Assembly (NCBI GenBank): GCA_016208645.1
Contig: JACQXP010000023.1
Span: 1-7,024 of the forward strand
From: Candidatus Methylomirabilota bacterium
GTDB taxonomy: Bacteria; Methylomirabilota; Methylomirabilia; Methylomirabilales; 2-02-FULL-66-22
Length of the DNA: 7,024 bases
Direction: 5' to 3'
Shown: positions 1-6,041 of the stretch, in pieces
Layout: each line of letters starts with the position of its first letter
Position numbering within the stretch: the first letter of the stretch is position 1
Program-made: the position numbers and the translations under genes
Notes under the pieces: generated by a model
Database searches by the model: none
What the model was told of the DNA's origin: nothing
What the model saw: the letters and a program-made list of their open reading frames with translations, nothing else

Positions 1-1815
1 CATCAGCCCGCGCGCCCCCGCCCGCGACACGGCCCGCGGGGCGAAGGCGCTCTCCTCGCGGATCACGGCCGTCACCAGGAAGGGGTCCAGGCCCTGCTTG
101 ACGGCCTGCTCGCGCACGACGGGCCAGTGCCCTCGCGGGTACAGGCACTGCCAGAACTCGCGGATCGGCGGCTTCCCGTTCTCCTGCACGAAGAGGGGGC
201 GGAGGATCTGCCCTGCCAGCCAGACCGCCTTATCGTACCGCTGGAGGTCCAGGAATGCCCGGCACGCCTCGGCCAGCGCCCCGCGGTCCTCGGGATGGGT
301 CCGGGCCTGCTCGCTGTATTCGTCGATCGCCTCGTCGTCGAGACCCAGGCCGTGCAGCGCGCGCGCCTTCTTGATGCGGAGCGTGTCGCTTCCCGCCGGC
401 CGCTTGCCGGTGCCATTCACGGCGCCAATGGGCCGCACCGGCGCCTTGCTCACGCGCCCCAGGCGCTCCCGGGCGCGGAACCAGTAATAGTTCTGGTCCG
501 GCGCCGTCTGCAAGATCGTCCGGTACGCATCCGCCGCCTCTCGCGGTTTCTTTGCCATCTCCAGCGCGCGACCCCGCCAATACTGGGCCGGCGTCCGCAG
601 CCGCGACCCCGGCTCTTCGGCGAGCAGCCGATCCCATGCGGCCAGGGCCGCTTCCGGATCGCGATCCTTGTATCCCAACCACCCCTGGAGCCAGAGGGCC
701 GCGTCCCTCCAGGCCCCCTTGGGGTAGTCGTGCACTAGCCGCGTGAGGTACGCCCGCGCCTGTGCGCCTTCCCCCGCGTCGGCGGCCGTCTGCGCCAGGA
801 GGTACAGCGCCTCCTCCGCCCAGCGGCTCTGGGGCGCCGCATCCACCAGAAGCGTCATCTGCTCGGTGAACCGCGCGGAATCTCCCGATCGGCCGAAGCT
901 GCGTCCCAGCCAGTAGATCGTTTCCACCCGCTCCGCCCCGGGGGCATCCCGCAGCGGCTCCAGCCATCGGATGGCCTGGCTGTACTGCCGCAGCTTGAAC
1001 GATCCGATCCCCAGGAGCAGGCGCGTCTGGGATTCCCTCGGATTGCCGGCCATCGCGAAGGGCAGAAGCTCCGGCAGCGCCTGCCCGAAGCGCCCGAGCT
1101 GGTACAGCGTCATCGCGCGCTGGAACTGCTCGTCCGGCGAAAACGGCGGAGTACCGGGTATCGTGGCCAGGAGGTCCTTCGCCCGCTGGCTCTCCACGCT
1201 GGCCGGCAGTTCCACCCAGACCCGGCGCAGGACCTCCTCCGCCCGCTCGGCCCGGCCGGATCGCAGCAGGACCTCTCCCAGCCTCGTCCACACCTCCGCC
1301 CGCCCGGGCCCCTGGGGGAACGCCGCCAGGTACTGGCCGGCCGCCTCCTCTGCCCGCGCGGGATCTCCCGCCTCCAGCCAGTCCCGGGGAAGGTCCCGGC
1401 TCGCCCGCTCGACGAAGATGCTCTCCGGATGCTGGTCCAGGAGGCGCCGCAGGGCTGCGGCCGCGACGGCCCGCTTGCCGGCCTTGCGGTTCGCCCCGGC
1501 CAGGTGCCAGAGCGCATAATCCACCAGCAGGGGGTAGGTGGCGGCCGCCCGCTCGAGCCGGGGGATGGCCTCGTCGCCCTGCCCCTGCCGCAGCAGGAGG
1601 ACCCCCAGGAGGAGGTCAGCCTGCCGTCGCACGGTGGAGGGAACGCTGCCGGCCTCCAGCCCCTGGAGCGCGGAAACGGCAGGAGCCAAGTTCCCCGCCG
1701 CCACGTCCCGGGCTGCGGCGGCCAGGACCGCCTCGGGCGAGGGCGCCGCCGCCGACACCGCCGGCGGGGTGGGCAGGGTCACCAGCACCAGGCCGGCCAT
1801 CAGCCACCTACGCAT
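1..1815 (-). CDS. slt: soluble lytic murein transglycosylase (Slt70-like), C-terminus cut by window edge
   Basis: This is a periplasmic peptidoglycan-cleaving enzyme of the Slt70 family, which cuts MurNAc-GlcNAc bonds to give 1,6-anhydro products. The frame is open from 1815 to position 1 (605 codons, no stop inside the window). Residues 1-24 look like a Sec signal peptide: MRR, a hydrophobic stretch LMAGLVLVTL, then a cleavage-like AVSA-AAP. Residues of about 30-540 are Ala/Leu/Arg-rich paired helices typical of the TPR/superhelical U and L domains. The last 40 residues begin the SLT domain: KQGLDPFLVTAVIREESAF, where E588 in the REES motif matches the catalytic Glu of the family (AxxRQES in E. 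coli Slt70). The remaining part of the catalytic domain lies outside the window. The start at 1815 is preferred because ATGCGTAG overlaps the stop of the upstream small ORF, suggesting translational coupling; in-frame ATGs at 1827 and 1839 are alternatives. It is probably cotranscribed with mtnA. Confidence 0.9.
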   Translation of the reverse strand, partial: MRRWLMAGLVLVTLPTPPAVSAAAPSPEAVLAAAARDVAAGNLAPAVSALQGLEAGSVPSTVRRQADLLLGVLLLRQGQGDEAIPRLERAAATYPLLVDYALWHLAGANRKAGKRAVAAAALRRLLDQHPESIFVERASRDLPRDWLEAGDPARAEEAAGQYLAAFPQGPGRAEVWTRLGEVLLRSGRAERAEEVLRRVWVELPASVESQRAKDLLATIPGTPPFSPDEQFQRAMTLYQLGRFGQALPELLPFAMAGNPRESQTRLLLGIGSFKLRQYSQAIRWLEPLRDAPGAERVETIYWLGRSFGRSGDSARFTEQMTLLVDAAPQSRWAEEALYLLAQTAADAGEGAQARAYLTRLVHDYPKGAWRDAALWLQGWLGYKDRDPEAALAAWDRLLAEEPGSRLRTPAQYWRGRALEMAKKPREAADAYRTILQTAPDQNYYWFRARERLGRVSKAPVRPIGAVNGTGKRPAGSDTLRIKKARALHGLGLDDEAIDEYSEQARTHPEDRGALAEACRAFLDLQRYDKAVWLAGQILRPLFVQENGKPPIREFWQCLYPRGHWPVVREQAVKQGLDPFLVTAVIREESAFAPRAVSRAGARGLM

Positions 1816-1978
1816 CCTGGTTCTCATCTGGGCTCTCATCCCGGATCCGTCGGCGCGCACGCCGGCGGTCGTACCCCTTCTCGCCCTTCGGGGTGGAGTG
1901 TGGGCGCGCCACGGGGCGGATGGCCCAGGTGCGGCGTCGTGTGGGTCGCAGCACCTTGGGACGCTGGCGGGGCGCCAT
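1808..1978 (-). CDS. 56-aa Arg-rich small protein, unknown function
   Basis: This is a short frame between mtnA and slt on the same strand. The ATG lies at 1978-1976, 17 nt after the mtnA stop, and the TAG at 1810-1808 lies inside the start region of slt (8-nt overlap ATGCGTAG). The product is strongly basic in its first 46 residues (17 Arg and 3 Lys), with a central segment RRTWAIRPVARPHSTPKGEK and a Tyr-Asp-Arg cluster after it. It ends in an acidic tail (DESPDENQDA). There are no membrane segments or signal peptide. Upstream GAGGGG and GGCGG are weak ribosome-binding candidates. The case for a real gene is positional: it fills an otherwise empty gap, keeps tight operon spacing, and has a sensible stop. 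The W-x-I-x-P-x-x-R pattern followed by a KKxYxR-like stretch faintly recalls small conserved hypothetical proteins, but I cannot name a family. A role in nucleic-acid or ribosome binding would be a guess from charge only. Confidence 0.55.
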   Translation of the reverse strand: MAPRQRPKVLRPTRRRTWAIRPVARPHSTPKGEKGYDRRRARRRIRDESPDENQDA

Positions 1979-1995
1979 TGAGCCGCCGACCCCTC

Positions 1996-3090
1996 TCAGG
2001 CCTCGCCGGCCAGGCGCGGAAGGCTCACGTCGTAGGGGGCGCGGGCCACCCCGCGCTCGGTGATGATGGCGTCCACGAAACTCGCGGGCGTGACGTCGAA
2101 GGCGGGGTTGGCCACGCGGATCCCGGCCGGCGCCACCCGACGCCCGCCGATGTGGGTCACCTCGTCCGGTGCCCGCTCCTCGATCGGGATCTGGGAGCCG
2201 TCAGTCAGATTGAGGTCCAGCGTCGAGATCGGCGCCGCCACGTAGAATGGGATGCCGTGGGCGCGGGCCAGGAGGGCCACACTGTAGGTGCCGATCTTGT
2301 TGGCGACGTCCCCATTTCGCGCGATCCGGTCGGCGCCAACCACCACAACATCCACCTGGCCGCGGGCCATGAAGTGGCCAGCCATGTTGTCGGTGATGAG
2401 CGTCGCGGGGATGCCGGCCCGCTGGAGCTCCCACGCCGTCAGCCGCGCCCCCTGCAAGAGCGGCCGGGTCTCGTCCACCCACACCATGATCCGCTTGCCC
2501 GCCTCGGCCGCGGCACGGATGACGCCCACCGCCGTCCCGTACCCTGCCGTGGCCAGCCCCCCGGCATTGCAGTGCGTGAGGACGCGGGCCTGCTCGGGGA
2601 GCAGGCCCTGCCCGTGCTGGCCCATGGCGCGATTGATCCGGATGTCCTCCGCTTGCATCGCCCGGGCCTCGGCCACCAGTGCCGCCTTGATCTCCACGAG
2701 CGGCAGGTCCCGCGCCTTCCGCGCCAGGTGGAGCAGCCGCCGGACGCCCCAGGCCAGGTTCACCGCCGTGGGCCGGGTCCGCATGAGGAGCGACCCCATC
2801 GCCTCCAGGGCCGCGAAGAACTCGGTGAAGAGCGACCCCATCCCTTCCAGCGCCGCGAAGAACGCGTTGAAGTTTTCCGCCTGGATCGTCTGGGCGCCCA
2901 GGGCCAGCCCCATGGCCGCCGTGACCCCGATGGCCGGCGCCCCCCGGACGCGCATCGTCCGGATGGCGTCCGCCACCTCCTCGATGGTCCGGCACTCGAT
3001 ATAGACCTCCTCGGTGGGCAGCCGGGTCTGGTCAATCAGCCGGACGGTCCCGTGGGGCGTCCAGGTTACCGTAACGAAATCGTCAGCCAT
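1996..3090 (-). CDS. mtnA: S-methyl-5-thioribose-1-phosphate isomerase
   Basis: MtnA converts the aldose 5-methylthioribose-1-phosphate to the ketose 5-methylthioribulose-1-phosphate in the cytoplasmic methionine salvage pathway. The 364-aa product is collinear with the family: VRGAPAIG (residues 48-55), TRPTAVNLAWG (105-115), THCNAGGLATAGYGTA (172-187), DETRPLLQGARLTAWEL (206-222), ITDNMAG (232-238), GADRIARNGDVANKIGTYS (252-270) and NPAFDVTP (328-335). C174 and D254 are the expected catalytic pair; their spacing of 80 equals that of Cys160/Asp240 in Bacillus subtilis MtnA. The ATG at 3090 directly follows a G-rich GGGGGGGTGGA element and gives the expected N-terminus (MADDF); a TTG start at 3117 is possible but less likely. 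Residues 74-87 and 88-101 are a tandem duplication, making the protein about 14-20 aa longer than usual. The eIF2B-like alpha/beta/delta family is the only serious alternative, and the HCNAG and GADRI motifs argue for MtnA. Confidence 0.96.
   Translation of the reverse strand: MADDFVTVTWTPHGTVRLIDQTRLPTEEVYIECRTIEEVADAIRTMRVRGAPAIGVTAAMGLALGAQTIQAENFNAFFAALEGMGSLFTEFFAALEAMGSLLMRTRPTAVNLAWGVRRLLHLARKARDLPLVEIKAALVAEARAMQAEDIRINRAMGQHGQGLLPEQARVLTHCNAGGLATAGYGTAVGVIRAAAEAGKRIMVWVDETRPLLQGARLTAWELQRAGIPATLITDNMAGHFMARGQVDVVVVGADRIARNGDVANKIGTYSVALLARAHGIPFYVAAPISTLDLNLTDGSQIPIEERAPDEVTHIGGRRVAPAGIRVANPAFDVTPASFVDAIITERGVARAPYDVSLPRLAGEA
2788..2871. repeat. 42-bp imperfect tandem duplication inside mtnA
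   Basis: There are two adjacent 42-bp units, 2788-2829 and 2830-2871, identical at 37 of 42 positions by eye. Each starts GAGCGACCCCATC on the plus strand. They encode FNAFFAALEGMGSL and FTEFFAALEAMGSL (11 of 14 residues identical), so the duplication is in frame and adds 14 residues, about four helical turns, before the conserved TRPTAVNL segment. Confidence 0.9.
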
Positions 3091-3125
3091 TCCACCCCCC
3101 CGAGCAGACGACAGCAAGTTAAATT

Positions 3126-3153
3126 AGCGTAACATGATCCCCCGGTCGTGCAA
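3126..3153 (-). promoter_or_regulatory. candidate mtnA promoter
   Basis: Read on the minus strand, TTGCAC (3153-3148) is followed after 16 bp by TACGCT (3131-3126). The TACGCT is preceded by TGT, giving an extended -10 form. This would start transcripts near 3118-3120, about 28 nt before the mtnA ATG. Each hexamer matches the sigma70 consensus at only about half of its positions, so this is a weak call. A TTTGACT further upstream (around 3180-3174) has no good -10 partner. Confidence 0.3.
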
Positions 3154-3347
3154 ACTGAAAACTGCCTTGTGAGAGTCAAAAGGAGCCACTTCCGGACGCG
3201 GGGATCGAAAACGAACGGGATTCGGCGGGCCCTGAGGCCTCACTTACGCTGCGTCGCCTCCGGCCGCACCAGGGAGGCCACCCGGCGACTGTTGCCGAAT
3301 GGATAGGCACATGTGTCTCGGTCACGCGCTCTCTACCCGGTTGGGGA

Positions 3348-3368
3348 GGGACCAAAGGGGGACCAAAG
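3348..3368. repeat. short tandem direct repeat GGGACCAAAG
   Basis: Two exact copies of GGGACCAAAG occur at 3348-3357 and 3359-3368, spaced by one G (period 11 bp, one helical turn). No function is evident. The repeat sits in the non-coding interval downstream of the endonuclease gene. Confidence 0.6.
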
Positions 3369-3552
3369 AGGCATCCTAGAATCGGCTCTCAGCCCCGAAC
3401 CTGATCGCAGGCCGAACCAAGCCTCATCGCGGAATTGTCTAGCTTTCAGGGATTCGCCAAGTTGCTTGGACACAGTCAGGAAACTTGGAGGTACTGCGGC
3501 AAACACGGCAAAATGGGCAAGGCTCCGTTGGCAGAACTGGGCTGTCCTACGA

Positions 3553-3569
3553 CTACCAAGACCTGGTAG
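3553..3569 (-). other. small stem-loop over the endonuclease stop codon
   Basis: CTACCA (3553-3558) and TGGTAG (3564-3569) form a perfect 6-bp stem with a 5-nt loop. It includes the TAG stop of the endonuclease gene. No T tract follows on the minus strand, so this is not a standard intrinsic terminator. It may protect a 3' end or be incidental. Confidence 0.35.
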
Positions 3570-4386
3570 CGCTAATAAAGTCCGCCAGGTCCATCAAACG
3601 CGCTAGTCTCCCATCCAGCCCACACACTTCTACGACCGCGGCTTTGTGTACGTGAACAACGCCGTCCACACAGGAGTCCGCCAGCATCTTGTTTAACCGG
3701 GAGGCGTCGTATTCATTGGTCAGCACGTAGTAGAGTAGGCGATCGCGAACCTGGCGGTAGATTCTGTCATAAGCAGCCTTATAAACAGGACACTCGTTCG
3801 TGATATCGTTCAACCGGTCATGACGCACGCTCCACTTGGCCGAGATGATCAGCCTTGGGATGTCATTCCGCCTGCCAAGCACGTCAATGCGAGGAGTACT
3901 GCTGCGCCCGGGAAACGTAATGCTCGGAAAGATGTGATCGGCTTTAACTTCAGTTTCATACGAAACTGCCGCAGAGCCGAAGGTCTCAAGGATATGTTTG
4001 ACCAAACCTGGGAATGCGATGCCCAAGGTATTCTGCCGTTGCATCCCATCGTAATCAGGCAGCTTCATCAACAAGTCGGTCTTGCTTGGTACGCTGCCGG
4101 CTGCACACCGTAACTGCGCCGCCAAGTACAAGCTTAGCGCCTGCGCCCGTCTCTGCCACGCGTTCGGTTTGGTCCAGCGCCGTTTTTTCGCAGCCGAAGC
4201 AGGGCGTAATTTATCGGCGTCAATGATATGGGGTAGGTCGGTGAATCCAAGCCACTTAACTGACTCGTACCATAGGAGCGTCTGATAGACACCCGACCAG
4301 GCATTTGTTGCGTTCAATTCCGATGGGTACTCTGCGCTGTTGAAAATCCGAATGGCATCATCGATGGTCTGCTCACGGGTCGGCAC
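3553..4386 (-). CDS. probable type II restriction endonuclease, PD-(D/E)XK-like, partner of the upstream methyltransferase
   Basis: The product is 277 aa, and family identity is inferred from motifs and context. Residues 144-198 carry the likely nuclease core: acidic YETEVKADH, then RIDVLG (D168), a hydrophobic strand PRLIISAK (K184), then WSVRHDR and E198. This gives D168-X15-K184, with Ser-Ala in place of the acidic residue of (D/E)XK and a Glu 14 residues after the Lys (K-X13-E). That layout resembles the shifted-Glu active sites of the Cfr10I/Bse634I/NgoMIV (CCGG-recognising) enzymes, and R188/R191 recall the Arg motif after the catalytic Lys in that group. A BsaWI-like enzyme is one possibility. 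Residues 67-93 are basic (KKRRWTKP, QRRAQ) and may touch DNA. The gene starts 19 nt after the methyltransferase stop with a GTG, preceded by GGAGCAGGA, so the modification gene is translated first. No signal peptide or membrane segment is seen. Base composition is lower in GC than in mtnA. Confidence 0.72.
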   Translation of the reverse strand: MPTREQTIDDAIRIFNSAEYPSELNATNAWSGVYQTLLWYESVKWLGFTDLPHIIDADKLRPASAAKKRRWTKPNAWQRRAQALSLYLAAQLRCAAGSVPSKTDLLMKLPDYDGMQRQNTLGIAFPGLVKHILETFGSAAVSYETEVKADHIFPSITFPGRSSTPRIDVLGRRNDIPRLIISAKWSVRHDRLNDITNECPVYKAAYDRIYRQVRDRLLYYVLTNEYDASRLNKMLADSCVDGVVHVHKAAVVEVCGLDGRLARLMDLADFISATRSW

Positions 4387-4405
4387 GCGATCCTGCTCCG
4401 GGACT

Positions 4406-5794
4406 TCAGGGCTTCAGAAGACCGATCACGTATTCCTCATGCATCCGCTGCTCTATCATCGAGTCAGTCTTCCTCCCAAACCGGGCGGGCATCATTCGCT
4501 TATTTCGGTCCAGGATGCGCCGTACCACCCCTATTACATTGAAACCCAGCTCTGCGGCGATGTCAGCAAGGCAATGGTGTGTTTGAACGTCGATCCCTCG
4601 CATCACGGACGTCCCAACAACAACGATCGCGGCCGAGTCGCTCCGGAGCACGCGGTACATTTCCTTGAATACGGCCCTCATCTCGACAAAATACTTGCGT
4701 AGAATCGCGGCCTTACTCGCATCGGACTCCGTCAATTGGCGAATGACCCTTTCCGGCTTGGATGGTAGACGCACATATTCGGCGCTGCCGACGCGTTCGG
4801 AGCCGATATACCGGGCGCGCAGCTCTGACAAATCCACTACGGATTCCCCCAGCCACGCTAGTGAGAACTTGTGTGCGCGCATGTAATCGATGGCATTGGC
4901 GTAGGGCGGTGAAGTGACGATAAGGTCGATAACCCCATCTGCGAACGGCATGGACCGGGCATCACCGGCCAGTGGGGCCGCTATCACGCCGTTCGTCTTG
5001 AGTTCCGCGATGCTGCCAAGATTCCTTCTCAGCCGGAGCGAGAATTGCTCAAGTGCGTTCTTGGGGATTTTACTTTCGACCAGGTGGGGACGACTGTGGG
5101 CCAAATCCCGTGCACGCGAAACTCCACCTGACTTGGTGACGATGATGGACGAGAAGGTCAATTCCAGAAAACGACGCGCCGGTGTATCAGCAACTTCCTC
5201 GATGGCAAGTGCCAATGCCGTGAGTTCGCGTTGCGTTTTCGGCAAAAACCAGTAGTCAATGAAAGCCTTCGTCCGCTCATCAAAGCGCTGAGCGAGATTC
5301 TGTTCAATTGCCTTTCCTTTGGCCAACAGAGCGTGGGCCCTCGAGATAACCTTGTATCCAGCGGCTCCCAGGCTGTCTGCGCGTAGTGGCATTGTCTTTA
5401 CACGACCCAAGCGCAGCGCCAGCGGGTCAATATCCAGACCAATCCCTCTCCGGTCCTCAAGCACCGCCTCAACCACAGCCGTCCCCGATCCCATCATCGG
5501 GTCAAGGACAACGTCGCCCGGGTTGGTTAGACCACGGATGAAGGCTCGTGGCAACTGGGGCGGGAATTTTGCCGCAAATGCGTGGAGATCATGTGAGGCA
5601 TAGCCACTATCCTCACCGTGAAAATTCAGCTCCCCGCTCAATAAGGTAGCAAGCCTCTCACGTTTGCTGAGTTCTCGCTGAACACGCAGTAAGACGTCGG
5701 GCGAAGGAGGTGGCGAGCCATTGAACGCCCAGAGGCGGAGTTGCTCTCTTAGAGGCTGATGCGGATCAACGCTGGTCGAATATCCGGACAGCAC
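4406..5794 (-). CDS. site-specific DNA methyltransferase (TSPPY class, probably N4-cytosine or N6-adenine)
   Basis: A 462-aa SAM-dependent exocyclic amino-group DNA methyltransferase. HDLHAFAAKFPPQLPRAFI (68-86) precedes motif I, VVLDPMMGSGTAVVEAV (95-111), the SAM-binding loop. GIGLDIDPLA (117-126) is the following acidic strand. The catalytic motif IV is DLIVTSPPYANAIDYM (290-305), with a late strand AAIVVVGTS (388-396). The Ser in SPPY favours N4-cytosine but does not prove it. Motif I comes before motif IV with about 190 residues between, and this long insert is the likely target-recognition region (alpha-like order). The GTG at 5794 is the first possible start, because an in-frame TAG lies six codons upstream, and AGGAAG sits 8 nt before it. 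The next gene downstream looks like a restriction endonuclease, so this is read as the protective half of a type II restriction-modification system. GC content is lower than in the flanking housekeeping genes, suggesting transfer. An orphan regulatory methylase is less likely given the neighbour. Confidence 0.9.
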   Translation of the reverse strand: MLSGYSTSVDPHQPLREQLRLWAFNGSPPPSPDVLLRVQRELSKRERLATLLSGELNFHGEDSGYASHDLHAFAAKFPPQLPRAFIRGLTNPGDVVLDPMMGSGTAVVEAVLEDRRGIGLDIDPLALRLGRVKTMPLRADSLGAAGYKVISRAHALLAKGKAIEQNLAQRFDERTKAFIDYWFLPKTQRELTALALAIEEVADTPARRFLELTFSSIIVTKSGGVSRARDLAHSRPHLVESKIPKNALEQFSLRLRRNLGSIAELKTNGVIAAPLAGDARSMPFADGVIDLIVTSPPYANAIDYMRAHKFSLAWLGESVVDLSELRARYIGSERVGSAEYVRLPSKPERVIRQLTESDASKAAILRKYFVEMRAVFKEMYRVLRSDSAAIVVVGTSVMRGIDVQTHHCLADIAAELGFNVIGVVRRILDRNKRMMPARFGRKTDSMIEQRMHEEYVIGLLKP

Positions 5795-5980
5795 GTTTTG
5801 CGCTTCCTACGGCGGGGAAGATGAGCGTAGCCGTTTACCACGCCCACCAGCGGTCCACATCGTGCCCGGCTTATAACGAAATGTGGGGGCTCCCTGGGAG
5901 ACGACCACTAAACAAAGGGCCACCTTGTGTTTGGTGGTACTATAGCCTGCCTGCCCCTGCCTCAGTCAAGGGAAAAATTC
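5795..5980. other. intergenic region between divergent methyltransferase and aroF leader
   Basis: This region must hold the promoter of the leftward restriction-modification operon and the upstream part of the aroF control region. A TATAAG at 5875-5870 on the minus strand could be a -10 box for the methyltransferase, but I see no matching -35. The region also holds a strong imperfect inverted repeat (5904-5938). No gene is supported: a 96-codon plus-strand frame at 5821-6111 crosses the aroF promoter and leader in the wrong frame. Confidence 0.5.
5904..5938. repeat. 35-nt imperfect inverted repeat (stable hairpin)
   Basis: ACCACTAAACA (5904-5914) pairs with TGTTTGGTGGT (5928-5938), including one G-T wobble. 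AAGG (5915-5918) pairs with CCTT (5923-5926), leaving a GCCA loop and one bulged G at 5927. This makes 15 pairs with a 4-nt loop. No T tract follows on either strand, so it is not a typical terminator. It could be an operator for the divergent promoters, a repeat-element end or an insertion scar. Confidence 0.6.
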
Positions 5981-5985
5981 TTGAC
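5965..5985. promoter_or_regulatory. dyad overlapping the aroF -35 box (possible operator)
   Basis: GTCAAG (5965-5970) and CTTGAC (5980-5985) are a perfect inverted repeat with a 9-bp spacer. The right half is part of the -35 hexamer TTGACA, so a dimeric regulator bound here would block RNA polymerase. The sequence does not match the E. coli TyrR or TrpR operator consensus as I know them. The match may be chance. Confidence 0.35.
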
Positions 5986-6010
5986 AGGAATCTCCCGGGG
6001 ATGGTACACA
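5981..6010 (+). promoter_or_regulatory. sigma70-type promoter for the aroF leader
   Basis: There is a perfect -35 hexamer TTGACA at 5981-5986, an 18-bp spacer, and a -10 TACACA at 6005-6010. The -10 has TG at 6002-6003, giving the extended -10 TGGTACACA. Transcription should begin near 6017, leaving about 25 nt before the leader-peptide ATG and giving a terminated leader RNA of about 170-175 nt. The perfect -35 and the position directly upstream of an attenuator make this the strongest promoter call in the window. Confidence 0.7.
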
Positions 6011-6041
6011 TCGCGAACCTTTGGAGCCAGAGGGACCCAGA

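Larger units (their letters stand above)
3091..3552. other. non-coding interval between restriction-modification module and mtnA
   Basis: I find no convincing gene in these 462 bases. Its composition falls between that of the flanking blocks. It contains a 10-bp palindrome TGAGGCCTCA at 3233-3242, a long-range inverted repeat ATTCGGC/GCCGAAT (3220-3226 and 3294-3300), and a tandem GGGACCAAAG repeat (3348-3357 and 3359-3368). The mtnA promoter should lie near its left end. The 97-codon plus-strand frame 3313-3606 runs into the 3' end of the endonuclease gene, and no family resemblance or ribosome-binding site is evident. The interval could be a scar of the insertion that brought in the restriction-modification genes. 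Confidence 0.6.

Noticed and set aside
230..1291. 353-codon minus-strand frame
   Set aside because: It overlaps slt in another frame. The product is almost only Gly, Ala, Arg and Pro, while the overlapping slt frame gives a signal peptide, TPR-like helices and the SLT catalytic motif.
1429..3132. 567-codon plus-strand open frame across slt and mtnA
   Set aside because: It is antisense to two genes with clear family motifs. Its Gly/Arg/Pro/His-rich product with no recognisable domain is what high-GC genes give on the opposite strand.
3091..3320. SAM-type riboswitch upstream of mtnA
   Set aside because: No conserved SAM-I or SAM-II core elements or a terminator ahead of mtnA could be recognised by eye on the minus strand.
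3291..3353. tRNA-like D-arm (GCC GAATGGATA GGC) followed by a possible anticodon stem and a GGACCA-like end
   Set aside because: No 7-bp acceptor stem, no T-loop GTTCGA-type sequence and no proper anticodon loop with T33 could be found. At best it is a chance resemblance or a decayed fragment.
3313..3606. 97-codon plus-strand frame in the interval after the endonuclease gene
   Set aside because: No ribosome-binding site or recognisable motif is visible, the composition is not protein-like, and it overlaps the endonuclease 3' end antisense.
5904..5938. Integron attC site
   Set aside because: The arms do not match the RYYYAAC/GTTRRRY core sites, and no integrase or cassette array is present.
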